From Pelomonas sp047654785 (GTDB lineage Bacteria; Pseudomonadota; Gammaproteobacteria; Burkholderiales; Burkholderiaceae_C): a DNA stretch of 64,000 nucleotides. This document shows, piece by piece, positions 49,830-59,297 of this stretch. Every line of letters begins with the position of its first letter. Position 1 is the first letter of the stretch. Where the stretch lies: contig NZ_JASGKQ010000003.1 in assembly GCF_047654785.1 (NCBI RefSeq), forward strand, positions 434,001-498,000, given 5' to 3'. The position numbers and the translations under genes were made by a program. Under the pieces are notes generated by a model that did no database searches, was not told the DNA's origin, and saw nothing but the letters and a program-made list of their open reading frames with translations.

Positions 49830-51484
49830 CGATGAACGTTCGCAAATTCACGGCCCGCACCTCGCGCGAGGCGATGGCCCTCGTCAAGCAGGCCTTCGGG
49901 CCCGACGCGGTGGTGCTGTCCAACAGGACGGCGCCGGAAGGCGTCGAGGTGCTGGCCATGGCGCCGGAGGGCATGGGCCAGATCGAGCGCCTGGCCGCCA
50001 GCGCGACGGCCGTCGCCGCGCGCCCGGCCGCGCAGCCGCAACCGCAGGCGCGCGCCAGCTTCGCCGAGCGCGCGCAGCGCCAGGAGCCCGGCTTCGGCGC
50101 ACCCGAGGTGGGTGGCGACGTCGAGCAGCTGGCGATGAGCACGCTGAACTTCCAGGACTACGTGCGCGAGCGCATGCTGCGCCGCCGCCAGGCCGAGCTC
50201 GCCGGCCAGCCGGACCCGGCGGTGCCCAGCCTGCCGCTGCGCCCGCCGCCCGCCGCCACGCCGGACCCCGCCCGCGCCCAGCGCGAGCGCCGCGCCGCCG
50301 AGGCCATGGCCGCGCTGGCGCCGCGCCGCGCCGCCGCGCCGGCCCCGCCCAGCCGCCGCGCGCCGCCGGTGCTGCGCGACGAGATCCGCATCCCCAGCGC
50401 CGCCGACCTCGCCGCGCCCGCGCCGCGCCGCGCCGTGCCGCAGCTGGGCGACATCGCCACCGCCGCCGAGCCGCAGCCGGCGCTGCCGCTGCCCGGCCAG
50501 CCCACGCCGGCCCAGCGCAGCCAGATGGACATGGCGGCCGAGCTGCGCCAGATGCGCGGCCTGATCGAGGAGCGCTTCTCGTCGCTGGCCTTCATGGAGA
50601 AGCTGCAGCGCCAGCCCGTGCAGGCGCGGCTGACGCAGAAGCTGCTGGAGCTGGGCTTCTCGCCCGCGCTGGTGCGCAAGCTGGCCGAGAGCTGCCCGTC
50701 CGACTTCCGCGCCGCCGCCGCCGGCGACCCGGCCGACGAAACCGCCTGGGCCGCGCACGTGCTGTCGCGCAACCTGCAGACCGACGAGGGCGCCCCCGCC
50801 CTGGAGGACCGTGGCGGCGTGTTCGCGCTGATCGGCTCCACCGGCGTCGGCAAGACCACCACCACCGCCAAGCTGGCCGCCCACTTCGCCACCAAGTACG
50901 GCGCCGGCCAGCTCGGCCTGATCACGCTGGACGCCTACCGCATCGGCGCCCACGAGCAGCTGCGCGCCTACGGCCGCATCCTCGGCGTGCCGGTGCACAC
51001 CGCGCACGACCGCGCGTCGCTGGACGACCTGCTGGACCTGCTCGCGAACAAGAAGCTCATCCTCATCGACACCGCCGGCATGGCCCAGCGCGACAGCCGC
51101 ACGCAGGAGCTGCTGGAGATGCTGGCCCACCCGCGCATCCGCAAGCTGCTGGTCGTCAACGCGGCGCAGCAGGGCGAGACCATCGAGGACGTCGTCAACG
51201 CCTGGAAAGCCGCGGCCTGCGAGGGCGTGGTGCTCAGCAAGATCGACGAGGCCGTCAAGCTCGCCCCGGCGCTGGACACGCTGATCCGCCACAAGCTCAA
51301 GGTGCTGGGCGTGGCCAACGGCCAGCGCGTGCCGGAGGACTGGCACCGCCTGCCCGGCGCCGCGCTGGTGCAGCGCGCGCTGAAGAGCCCCGCCGCCGGC
51401 GCCTGGCGCATGGACAGCGCCGACGTCAACCTCATCTTCGCCGGTGCGCCGCTGGCCGACGCCGGGCTGCGGGCCGTCCACTGA
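49826..51484 (+). CDS. flhF: SRP-family GTPase FlhF
   Basis: 552 residues. N-terminal B domain, long Ala/Pro/Arg-rich linker (about 65-225), then NG domain with P-loop GSTGVGKTTTTAKLAA near residue 335, LITLDAYRIGAHEQLRAYG and LIDTAGMAQRD. It sets the position of the flagellum, usually polar. The G motifs are intact, in contrast with its partner gene. Confidence 0.95.
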   Translation: MTMNVRKFTARTSREAMALVKQAFGPDAVVLSNRTAPEGVEVLAMAPEGMGQIERLAASATAVAARPAAQPQPQARASFAERAQRQEPGFGAPEVGGDVEQLAMSTLNFQDYVRERMLRRRQAELAGQPDPAVPSLPLRPPPAATPDPARAQRERRAAEAMAALAPRRAAAPAPPSRRAPPVLRDEIRIPSAADLAAPAPRRAVPQLGDIATAAEPQPALPLPGQPTPAQRSQMDMAAELRQMRGLIEERFSSLAFMEKLQRQPVQARLTQKLLELGFSPALVRKLAESCPSDFRAAAAGDPADETAWAAHVLSRNLQTDEGAPALEDRGGVFALIGSTGVGKTTTTAKLAAHFATKYGAGQLGLITLDAYRIGAHEQLRAYGRILGVPVHTAHDRASLDDLLDLLANKKLILIDTAGMAQRDSRTQELLEMLAHPRIRKLLVVNAAQQGETIEDVVNAWKAAACEGVVLSKIDEAVKLAPALDTLIRHKLKVLGVANGQRVPEDWHRLPGAALVQRALKSPAAGAWRMDSADVNLIFAGAPLADAGLRAVH

Positions 51485-51495
51485 GGCGCGGCGCG

Positions 51496-52275
51496 ATGCA
51501 AGACCAAGCCCAGGGCCTGCGCCGCCTTTTTTCTGCGTCCAAGACCCGCTTCGTGCCGGTGGTCAGCAACCCGCGCGTGGCCGATGCCGGCGCGCTGCTG
51601 GAAGGCCTGTGCGCCGCGTTCAGCGAGCTGGACCTGAAGACCCTGGTGGTGGATGCCGGCGAGCATGCGCCGCCGCCGTCGGAGCTGGCGCGGGTGGACA
51701 TGGCCGACTGCATCGAGCGCCTGTCGTCCCGGGTGTCCTACCTCGCCGCGCGCGGGCTGGCGCTGCGCCACACCAATGCGCACGGCTCGGCAGCCGCCTT
51801 CCTGGACGCCGTGGCCGAGGCCGCGCCCGAGGCCGACGTCATCCTGCTGCACGCGCCCGCGCCCGAGCTGGCCCGCATCGTCGCGCTGCGCGAGGTGCGC
51901 CCGCTGCTGCTGGCCGACGCCGACCCGCTGAGCGTGACGGAAGCCTACGCCGGCATGAAATGGCTCACGCAGCGCGCCGGGTTGCTCGTCTACAGTCTGC
52001 TGATGGCCTGCCACCCCCAACTGCGCCTGGCCACCCGCATCGCCCAGCAGCTGCACAGCTGCGCCGACGGCTTCCTCGGCGCCGTGCTGCGCGACTGGGC
52101 CTGCCTGGACCCGCGCGCCTCCCAGCAAGCGGCGCTCACGCCCGAGCTGCGCCACCTCGCCCGCGAGCTGCTGCTGGCCGCGCCGCCCGGTGCCGCCGTG
52201 GGCGCCGCCGGCGGCCATGCGACCCCGCTGCGCCCGGCGCGCGCGCGGCCCTCTCCCTTCGCCGCCGCCCACTGA
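51496..52275 (+). CDS. flhG: Degenerate FlhG/FleN (MinD-like) protein
   Basis: 259 residues. It keeps the N-terminal FlhF-activating element (MQDQAQGLRRLF, the DQAxxLR motif of FlhG). The deviant Walker A of MinD/FlhG (KGGVGKT) is absent: the equivalent place reads FVPVVSNPRVADAGALLEGL. LVVDAGEHAP and VILLHAPAP occupy the later switch-like positions, also changed. Between flhF and fliA, the position of flhG. It therefore probably cannot bind ATP in the usual way but may still stimulate FlhF. No frameshift is seen and the frame is maintained. Confidence 0.8.
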   Translation: MQDQAQGLRRLFSASKTRFVPVVSNPRVADAGALLEGLCAAFSELDLKTLVVDAGEHAPPPSELARVDMADCIERLSSRVSYLAARGLALRHTNAHGSAAAFLDAVAEAAPEADVILLHAPAPELARIVALREVRPLLLADADPLSVTEAYAGMKWLTQRAGLLVYSLLMACHPQLRLATRIAQQLHSCADGFLGAVLRDWACLDPRASQQAALTPELRHLARELLLAAPPGAAVGAAGGHATPLRPARARPSPFAAAH

Positions 52276-52297
52276 ATCCGATCCCCGCCCGCCGACC

Positions 52298-53011
52298 ATG
52301 TACACGCCCAAAGGCCGCCTCGACAACAACACGTTGATCAAGCAGTACAGCCCGCTGGTGCGGCGCCTGGCGCACCAGATGATCGCCAAGCTGCCGGCCA
52401 ACGTGGAGGTGGACGACCTGATCCAGGTCGGCCTGATCGGCCTGACCGACGCGCTGTCGCGCTTCGACGCCGGGCAGGGCGTGCAGTTCGAGACCTTCGC
52501 CACCCAGCGCATCCGCGGCGCGATGCTCGACGAGCTGCGCGGCGGCGACTGGATGAGCCGCGGCACGCGCCGCCAGCAGCGCGAGATCGAGGCGGCGGTC
52601 CACAAGGTCGAGCAGCGCCTGGGCCGCGCGCCCAGCGAGGCCGAGATCGCCGCCGAGATGGGCCTGTCGCTGGCCGACTACCAGGACACGCTGTCCAAGG
52701 TGCGCGGCACCCAGCTCGTCTACCTGGAGGACATGAGCGGCGACGACGGCGACGCCGACTACCTCGACCGCCACGTCGCCGACGAGGGCGCCAACCCGAT
52801 GGCGCAGCTGCAGGACCACCGCATGCGCGAGGCGCTGGTGGACGCCATCAAGAACCTGCCCGAGCGCGAACAGTACGTGATGAGCATGTACTACGAGCAC
52901 GACATGAACCTGAAGGAGATCGCGGCCGTGCTCAAGGTCACGGAGTCGCGCGTGAGCCAGCTGCACAGCCAGTCCATCGCCAGGCTGCGGGTTAAGCTGA
53001 GGGAGTGGTGA
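52298..53011 (+). CDS. fliA: Flagellar sigma factor FliA (sigma-28)
   Basis: 237 residues. Region 2 (DDLIQVGLIGLTDALSRFD; FATQRIRGAMLDELR), region 3 and region 4 helix-turn-helix (LKEIAAVLKVTESRVSQLHS) intact. Transcribes the late genes; four matching promoters are recognisable at 22.4-27.1 kb. ATG at 52298 has no strong Shine-Dalgarno sequence. Confidence 0.97.
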   Translation: MYTPKGRLDNNTLIKQYSPLVRRLAHQMIAKLPANVEVDDLIQVGLIGLTDALSRFDAGQGVQFETFATQRIRGAMLDELRGGDWMSRGTRRQQREIEAAVHKVEQRLGRAPSEAEIAAEMGLSLADYQDTLSKVRGTQLVYLEDMSGDDGDADYLDRHVADEGANPMAQLQDHRMREALVDAIKNLPEREQYVMSMYYEHDMNLKEIAAVLKVTESRVSQLHSQSIARLRVKLREW

Positions 53012-53044
53012 GAGGCCCCTCGCCCAGGTTTGCCGCGCTGAACG

Positions 53045-53160
53045 CGGGCAAAGCCTGGTCGATCCCCCGAGGGGATGGCGATGCTCGCGGGGCGTACCCC
53101 GCTCGCACATCGCCTGCGGGCCGGCTTGGGAGCGGCCCGGCGCTCGGCCCGCAGCTTCCG
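53045..53160. repeat. GC-rich intergenic repeat between fliA and chemoreceptor gene
   Basis: Has CCCCCGAGGGG, CGCGGGG...CCCCGCTCG and TGCGGGCCGGCTTGGGAGCG with GCCCGGCGC, in the same order as the copy between flhD and flhC. An imperfect hairpin (CCAGGTTTGCC/GGGCAAAGCCTGG) precedes it at 53024-53058. Confidence 0.8.
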
Positions 53161-53199
53161 CTTCCGGCCCGCGGTATCCACTGAATGTGAGGAAGATCG

Positions 53200-54537
53200 A
53201 TGTTCCGATGGCTCACCCCCAGCCGCGCCGCCACGCCCCAGGTCGAGCAGCAGCGTGAAGACAACGCCGCGCTGAACGTCGTCAAGCGCCTCGCGCGCGC
53301 CATCTCCACGGTCGGCAAGGACGCCGCCGAGGTGCGCGGCGCGCTCGAGGACACCCAGCGCATCGTGCAGGCGCAGGGCCAGGCCATGCAGGCGCTGGCG
53401 CGGCAGCTCGACCAGATCGGCCAGGCCCAGGCGGCCATCGCCGCGGCCACCGCGCAGAGCGCCGCCGCGGTGCAGCGCGCCCGTGGCGCTTTGGGCGGGG
53501 TCGGCGGCGAGGTCGGCGGCATGGCGGCCACGCTGGCCCAGGTCAGCGACGCGGCCGCCGAGATCACGCGGATTTCGCTGCAGACCCGGCTCGTCGCCTT
53601 CAACGCCGCCGTCGAGGCCAAGCACGCCGGCGAGGCCGGGCGCGGCTTCGCCGTCGTCGCCGAGGCCGTGAAGGCGCTGGCCGGGCAGGTGGAGGCCTCG
53701 TCCAAGGCCATCGTCGGCGCCATCGCCAGCCTGCAGCAGCGCATCGACCGCTTCAGCGCCGAGCTGGCCGAGGACGCCGCCCGGCCCAGCCAGATCCACG
53801 CCGCCTTCCGCGAGGTGGAGCAGGACGTGCAGCGCATCGCCGCGTCCGCCGCCGAGAGCGGCCAGCAGATGGGCCTGCTCAACGAGCGCGCGCAGGAGCT
53901 GGAGCGCGAGGTGTCGCAGGCCTCGCAGGGGCTGAAGGTCGCGTTCGACGGCAGCGACCGCTTCCTGCGCATGGCGGAGGAACTGGTCGAGCAGATCGCC
54001 GGGAGCGGCGTGGAGGTCGACGACATGCCCTTCATCCGCGCCGCGCAGCAGGCCGCGGCCGATATCGGCGCGCTGCTGGAGGACGCGCTGCGCGGCGGCC
54101 GGATCGGCGAGGCCGACCTGTTCGACGCGCACTACCGGCCCATCGACGGCACCCAGCCGCCGCAGCACACCACGCGTTTCTGCGCGCTCACCGACCAGCT
54201 GTTCCCGGCCGTGCAGGAGCAGGTGCTGGGCTTCAGCGACAAGGTGGTGTTCTGCATCGCGGCCGACCGCAACGGCTACATCGCGACGCACAACCGCAAG
54301 TACTGCCAGCCGCAGCGCCCGGGCGACCTGGCGTGGAACACCGCCCACAGCCGCTACCGCCGCATCTTCGACGACCGCACCGGCCTGGCCTCGGCGCGCA
54401 ACGAGCGGCCCTTCCTGCTGCAGACCTACCGGCGCGACATGGGCGGCGGCCGCTTCGTGCTGCTGAAGGAGGCCGCCGCGCCCATCACCGTCAACGGCCG
54501 GCACTGGGGCGGGCTGCGGCTGGCGTTCAGTTTCTGA
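53200..54537 (+). CDS. Soluble methyl-accepting chemotaxis protein with C-terminal sensor domain
   Basis: 445 residues without a membrane segment. Residues 30-270 are coiled-coil MA domain with the hairpin tip (QTRLVAFNAAVEAKHAGEAG, then RGFAVVAEAVKALA) that contacts CheA/CheW. Residues 275-445 form a Cache/PAS-like domain (VVFCIAADRNGYIATHNRKY; RIFDDRTGLASARN; VNGRHWGG), so the sensor is behind the signalling part. The only chemoreceptor in the window. Confidence 0.88.
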   Translation: MFRWLTPSRAATPQVEQQREDNAALNVVKRLARAISTVGKDAAEVRGALEDTQRIVQAQGQAMQALARQLDQIGQAQAAIAAATAQSAAAVQRARGALGGVGGEVGGMAATLAQVSDAAAEITRISLQTRLVAFNAAVEAKHAGEAGRGFAVVAEAVKALAGQVEASSKAIVGAIASLQQRIDRFSAELAEDAARPSQIHAAFREVEQDVQRIAASAAESGQQMGLLNERAQELEREVSQASQGLKVAFDGSDRFLRMAEELVEQIAGSGVEVDDMPFIRAAQQAAADIGALLEDALRGGRIGEADLFDAHYRPIDGTQPPQHTTRFCALTDQLFPAVQEQVLGFSDKVVFCIAADRNGYIATHNRKYCQPQRPGDLAWNTAHSRYRRIFDDRTGLASARNERPFLLQTYRRDMGGGRFVLLKEAAAPITVNGRHWGGLRLAFSF

Positions 54538-55198
54538 GTTCCCCGGACTGGCGGATTTCCTCGTCCAGCAGCGCCAGCCAGGCCTGCGCCTGCGGGTGCG
54601 CCTTGCTGAGCGCCATGAAGGTCGGCTTCACCTCCAGCGGCGGCGCCTGCCAGCGCACCCAGGCGCCGCCCGGCCGCTGGGCCAGCTGGTGCTCGAAGCT
54701 CGCCCGCTCCGAGAACACGGCCTCGACGCGGCCGAGCTGCAGCAGCTCCAGGCCGGGCCGGGCGTTGATCAGCGCGTGCAGCCGGTAGCGGCCGCCGGCC
54801 ATGGCCGGCGGCAGGTAGGAGCCGCGCTGGTAGGCCACGGTTGCACCGTGCGGCAGCGGCGCCTGGCGGTCCGCCCGCACGAACAAGCCCAGCTCCATCT
54901 GCGCCACCGGCAGCGAGTACCGGAACTGCGCGTCGCGCTCCTCGTTGCGCCACACCGCCAGCAGCAGGCATTCGCCGCGCCCGGCCATGGCGTAGGCGCG
55001 CACCCAGGGCACGTCCAGCTGCCGCACGCCCAGGCCGCCGGCCGCGAAGGCCCGCCGGGCCAGCGCCGTGAGCTGCCCGCCGTCCGGCAGCGCCGGGCTG
55101 ACGTAAGGCGGGAAGTCGGTCACGCACAGCGGCACCGGCGTCCGCGCGCCGGCGATGCCGGCGGCCAGGGTCAAGGCCAGCGCCGCGCCCCGCTTCAT
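54527..55198 (-). CDS. Periplasmic solute-binding protein, family 3-like
   Basis: 223 residues with a signal peptide (MKRGAALALTLAAGIAGA, cleavage near residue 18) and the SBP_bac_3 pattern TDFPPYVSPALPDGGQLTAL; ALINARPGLELLQLGRVEAV; LDEEIRQSGEL. No transporter gene is nearby, so it may feed a signalling system such as the adjacent cyclases. Stop overlaps the convergent chemoreceptor gene by 11 bases. Confidence 0.8.
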   Translation of the reverse strand: MKRGAALALTLAAGIAGARTPVPLCVTDFPPYVSPALPDGGQLTALARRAFAAGGLGVRQLDVPWVRAYAMAGRGECLLLAVWRNEERDAQFRYSLPVAQMELGLFVRADRQAPLPHGATVAYQRGSYLPPAMAGGRYRLHALINARPGLELLQLGRVEAVFSERASFEHQLAQRPGGAWVRWQAPPLEVKPTFMALSKAHPQAQAWLALLDEEIRQSGELRN

Positions 55199-57063
55199 TC
55201 GGCGATGCAGGCCCGGTTCTTGCCGGTGTGCTTGGCCTCGTACAGCGCCACGTCGGCGCGGTCCAGCGCGGCTTCCAGCGTCTCGCCGGGGCGGTAGAGC
55301 GTGACGCCGGCCGAGAAGGTCACGAACACGTCCTTGCCCTCGTGCTTGAAGAGCGCGGCCGACAGCGCGCGCTGCAGCCGCACCAGCACCGCCTGCGCCT
55401 CGTCCAGCGGCGTGTCGGGCAGCATCAGCACGAACTCCTCGCCGCCGTAGCGCGCCACCAGGTCGCCGGGGCGCAGCGAGGCCTGCGCGCGCTCGGCCAG
55501 CGACTTCAGCGCGATGTCGCCGGCCTGGTGGCCCAGGCTGTCGTTGAGCTTCTTGAAGTTGTCGATGTCCAGCAGCGCCAGCGCGATGCGCGTGGTGTCG
55601 CGCCCGGTGCGCGCCTGCTCGACGCCGAAGGCCTGGATGAGGCCGCGGCGGTTGGCCACCTGCGTGAGCTGGTCGGTGTGGACCTCGTTGGAGAGGCGGC
55701 GCAGCTCGCCCTCCAGCTCGTCGACGCGCTGCGTCAGCGCCGTGGCGCGGTCGTGCTCCAGCGTCAGGCGCGCCTGCGTCTGCGTCACCAGGCCCTGCAC
55801 GCTGCGGCTTTCCTCGACCATCTCGCGCACGGTGCCGGCCAGGGTTTCCAGCGAATCGGCCTGCTCGATGGCGTCGGCGTAGCGGCCGACGTTGTTCTGG
55901 AAGCGGTCGGTGTGCTGGCCCAGCTCGCCCAGCTCGGCCAGCATGCGCTGGATCAGGCCCTTCAGCGAGTCGCGCGCGCGGGAGCGTTCGTCGCGCAGCG
56001 CGCGCTGGCGCGCGCGGGTGCCGGCCAGCAGCTCGGAGGCGGTGCGCACGCCGCGGCCGGACAGGCCCTGCGCCAGCGTCTGCTGCATCGCCTCGGCCTG
56101 GCCGTGCGCCCAGGAGTCGTCCTCGGCCAGGTCCACCAGGCTGCCGCTGAGCTCGCGGCACAGGCCGCCGAGTTCGTCGAACAGGTGGCGGCGGTGGTCC
56201 AGCAGGTGGCGGGCGCGCTGGCACAGCGCGGCCATCTGCGTGGCGCGCTGCGGGCTGGCGCCCTGGGCCTGCAGTTCGGCCTGGGCGGCGTCCAGCTCGC
56301 GGATCAGCGCGTCGGCCGGCGTGGCCTCGGACTGCGGCGAGCGCAGCGCATGGCGCACGGTGGCGTTGAGTTCGCCGCTGAGCGCGTGCCAGGGCGCGAG
56401 GTCGGGCACCAGCTCCGGCACGGGGCCGGGCGCCGGCGCGGCATCGGGCGGCGCGGCGCGGCCCAGGTCGGCGAACTGGCTGCCCTCGCGGAAGCCGGTG
56501 TCGGCGAAGGCGCTGTCGGTGAACAGCTGGCTGGGCGTGCCGCCGTCCTCGCCGGTTTCGACCTCGCTGCCTTCGACGTCCTTGTCCCAGCTGGCGATGA
56601 GCTGGCCCAGGCGCTTGACCAGCTTGGCGCTGTCGTTGCGGCCGAGTTCGAGCGCGCGCTGGATGCCGTCCTTGCGGCGCGCCAGCGTCCAGTGCCGGCC
56701 GCCGCGCTCCAGGCCGCGCACCAGGCGCTCGACGACCTGCGCCAGCGCCTCGGCCTGCGCGCCCGGGCCGGCCGTGTCCAGCAGCCGGTCGGCCTGGCGC
56801 AGCAGCTCGTCCCAGCGCTGTTCGCGCAGCGCGGCCTGCAGGTCCTGCCGCGCGGCGCCGGACGGCAGCGCCAGGCTGATCAGGCGCGCCACGACCTGCT
56901 GCACCCGCTCCGGCACCGCCGCGCCCGCGGCCGCCGCCGGTTCGCCGCCGGCCTCGATCGCATAGGCGCGCGCGTAGTTCTCGGGCGTGGGCTCCAGGCG
57001 GGCCTGCGCCAGGCGCTGCAGCGCGGCCTTGGCCAGCTGGGCGGGCGGGAGCGTCGTGCGCAT
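55195..57063 (-). CDS. Diguanylate cyclase (GGDEF domain)
   Basis: 622 residues: long helical N-terminal region (1-450, no membrane segment) and C-terminal GGDEF domain with RYGGEEF. The inhibitory I-site RxxD is present five residues before (RPGDLVARYGGEEF). Makes c-di-GMP. Overlaps the binding-protein gene by ATGA and lies 2 bases after the next gene's stop. Confidence 0.92.
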   Translation of the reverse strand: MRTTLPPAQLAKAALQRLAQARLEPTPENYARAYAIEAGGEPAAAAGAAVPERVQQVVARLISLALPSGAARQDLQAALREQRWDELLRQADRLLDTAGPGAQAEALAQVVERLVRGLERGGRHWTLARRKDGIQRALELGRNDSAKLVKRLGQLIASWDKDVEGSEVETGEDGGTPSQLFTDSAFADTGFREGSQFADLGRAAPPDAAPAPGPVPELVPDLAPWHALSGELNATVRHALRSPQSEATPADALIRELDAAQAELQAQGASPQRATQMAALCQRARHLLDHRRHLFDELGGLCRELSGSLVDLAEDDSWAHGQAEAMQQTLAQGLSGRGVRTASELLAGTRARQRALRDERSRARDSLKGLIQRMLAELGELGQHTDRFQNNVGRYADAIEQADSLETLAGTVREMVEESRSVQGLVTQTQARLTLEHDRATALTQRVDELEGELRRLSNEVHTDQLTQVANRRGLIQAFGVEQARTGRDTTRIALALLDIDNFKKLNDSLGHQAGDIALKSLAERAQASLRPGDLVARYGGEEFVLMLPDTPLDEAQAVLVRLQRALSAALFKHEGKDVFVTFSAGVTLYRPGETLEAALDRADVALYEAKHTGKNRACIAE

Positions 57064-57065
57064 GG

Positions 57066-59297
57066 TCAGCCGTTTCCGCAGGCGGCCCGCTCGGCGCCGT
57101 CGGCCGGCGTGATCCACGGCGCCTTGCGCGGCAGCACGGTCTGGGCGAGCCAGCACTCCAGCTCGTCGGGCGGCAGCGCCTTGCTGAACAAAAAGCCCTG
57201 CATCAGCGAGCAGCCCAGGCGGTGCAGCACCTCCATCTGGCGCAGTGTCTCCACGCCCTCGGCGATGACGCGCAGGCCCAGCGCGCGCGCCAGCGCGATG
57301 ATGGCGGTGACCACGGCCGAGCTCTGCGGCGTGATGCCCAGGTCGCGCACGAAGGTGCGGTCCACCTTGACCTCGGAGATCGGCAGCGTCGTCAGGTAGG
57401 CCAGCGACGAGTAGCCGGTGCCGAAGTCGTCGATGGAGATCTCGACGCCCACCTCGTTGAGCCGGTGCAGCGCCGGGATGACGTTCTGCAGGTCCTTCAT
57501 CAGGTTGTTCTCGGTGATCTCGAGCTGGATCGAGCGGTGGGGCACGCCGTAGGCGCTGACGCACTGGTGGATGTGCTCGACCAGGTCGGTGCGCTCGAAC
57601 AGCCGGCTGGGCAGGTTCACCGCGATGGCGTCGGCGAAGCCGAACTGCAGCTGCCACAGCTTGGCCTGGCGGGCCGCCTCCTTCAGCGCCCATTCGGACA
57701 GCGGCACGATCAGGCCGGTCTCCTCGGCCAGCGGGATGAAGTCGGCCGGTGGCACCAGCACGTTGCCGCGCTGCCAGCGCATCAGCGCCTCGGCGCCCAC
57801 CATGCGGGCGGCGCGCACGTCGATCTTGGGCTGGTAGTGCAGCACGATCTCGTTGCGCTCCAGCGCCTTGTGCAGCGCGCTCTCCAGCTCCAGCTTCTGC
57901 TTGCCGTGGCCGGCCAGCATCGGCGAGTACACGGCCGAGGCGTTGCGGCCCTGGCTCTTGACGGCGTACATCGCCACGTCGGAATTGCGCAGCAGGTCGG
58001 CCATGGTCTGGCCGTCGCGCGGGTACAGCGCGATGCCGACGCTGGCCGTGACGAAGCATTCCTGCCCGCCGACGAAGATGGGATCGCGCAGCGCGTCCAG
58101 CACGCGCTGCGCGACGCGCTCGGCGTCGCGCTCGCCGGCCACCTCAGGCAGCAGCGCGACGAACTCGTCGCCGCCCAGCCGCCCCACGGCCTCCAGGCCG
58201 CGGTGGCTGCGGCCGCCCAGGCCCTCGAGCACGCCCTCCATCACCTGGTCGGAATGCCGCACGCAGCTGCGCAGGCGCCGGCCGACCTCGATCAGCAGCT
58301 CGTCGCCGGCCGCGTGGCCCAGCGTGTCGTTGATGACCTTGAAGCGGTCCAGGTCGATCAGCAGCAGCCCCACCTCGTGGCCGCCGCGGCGCGCGCTCTC
58401 GATCGCGCGCTCCACGCGCCAGATCAGCTGGCGGCGGTTCGGCAGGCCGGTCAGCGCGTCGAAATGGGCCAGCTGGCGGATGCGGTCCTCGGCCTGGCGG
58501 CGGTCGGTCACGTCCTGCAGGATGCCGGTGTAGCCGCTGGTGCCGCCGTGCTCGTTGAACTCGGGCTCGGCCTCGATGTGGACCACGCGCTGGCGGCCGT
58601 CGGGCAGCGTCAGCGGCAGGTCGGTGATGAGGACGGAGGTGTGGGCGACCACGTCGCACAGCAGGCGCAGGAAGGCGTGGCGCTCCTCGCCGGGCACCAT
58701 GCGCAGCACGCCGAGGAAGTCGAGCCGGTCCTGCGGGCCGCGGCCGAACACGCGCAGGCCCTCGGCGGAGATCGAGAAGCTGCCGGCCACGCCGCGCCGC
58801 CACTCGAAGCTGCCCATGCGGGCCAGGTCCTGCGCGCGCGCCAGCTTGGCCTTGCTGCGCTCCAGCTCCAGCCGCGTGCGCGAACTGCGCAGCAGGTAGC
58901 GCAGCCGCCCGGCCAGCAGGCTCCATTGCGGCGACTTGACGAAGAAGTCCGTCGCGCCGGCCTGGTAGGCGCGGTTGATGGAGGCCTCGTCGTCCAGCCC
59001 GGTGAGCATCAGCACCGGCAGCGACTCGAACCCCGGCGCCGAGCGCAGCAGCGAGCAGGTCTCGAAGCCGTCCAGCTCCGGCATCAGCGCGTCCAGTACC
59101 ACCACGTCGGGCGCGCGCACCGCGAGCTGGGCCAGCGCGTCGCTGCCGCTCGGGGACTCGGTGACGTCGAAGCCGCGCTCGCGCAGCGCCACCGCGGTCA
59201 GCAGCAGGTTGACCTCGTCGTCGTCGACCAGCAGCACGCGCGGGCGCGCGGGCAGGTCGTCCAGGTCGTGGCCGGCGGGCTGCATGGGCGCGGTCAC
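57066..59297 (-). CDS. Response regulator with PAS, GGDEF and EAL domains
   Basis: 743 residues. Receiver (phospho-acceptor Asp in VVVLDALMPELDG, near residue 70), PAS-like region (about 155-270), GGDEF (RLGGDEF) and EAL (GAEALMRW; DDFGTGYSSLAYL; EGVET; QGFLFSKAL). A stretch of about 22 residues (VMEGVLEGLGGRSHRGLEAV) splits the usual RxxD (RHSD) from GGDEF. Both enzymatic signatures look intact; net direction unknown. Probably phosphorylated via the Hpt protein encoded just upstream. Confidence 0.92.
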   Translation of the reverse strand: MTAPMQPAGHDLDDLPARPRVLLVDDDEVNLLLTAVALRERGFDVTESPSGSDALAQLAVRAPDVVVLDALMPELDGFETCSLLRSAPGFESLPVLMLTGLDDEASINRAYQAGATDFFVKSPQWSLLAGRLRYLLRSSRTRLELERSKAKLARAQDLARMGSFEWRRGVAGSFSISAEGLRVFGRGPQDRLDFLGVLRMVPGEERHAFLRLLCDVVAHTSVLITDLPLTLPDGRQRVVHIEAEPEFNEHGGTSGYTGILQDVTDRRQAEDRIRQLAHFDALTGLPNRRQLIWRVERAIESARRGGHEVGLLLIDLDRFKVINDTLGHAAGDELLIEVGRRLRSCVRHSDQVMEGVLEGLGGRSHRGLEAVGRLGGDEFVALLPEVAGERDAERVAQRVLDALRDPIFVGGQECFVTASVGIALYPRDGQTMADLLRNSDVAMYAVKSQGRNASAVYSPMLAGHGKQKLELESALHKALERNEIVLHYQPKIDVRAARMVGAEALMRWQRGNVLVPPADFIPLAEETGLIVPLSEWALKEAARQAKLWQLQFGFADAIAVNLPSRLFERTDLVEHIHQCVSAYGVPHRSIQLEITENNLMKDLQNVIPALHRLNEVGVEISIDDFGTGYSSLAYLTTLPISEVKVDRTFVRDLGITPQSSAVVTAIIALARALGLRVIAEGVETLRQMEVLHRLGCSLMQGFLFSKALPPDELECWLAQTVLPRKAPWITPADGAERAACGNG

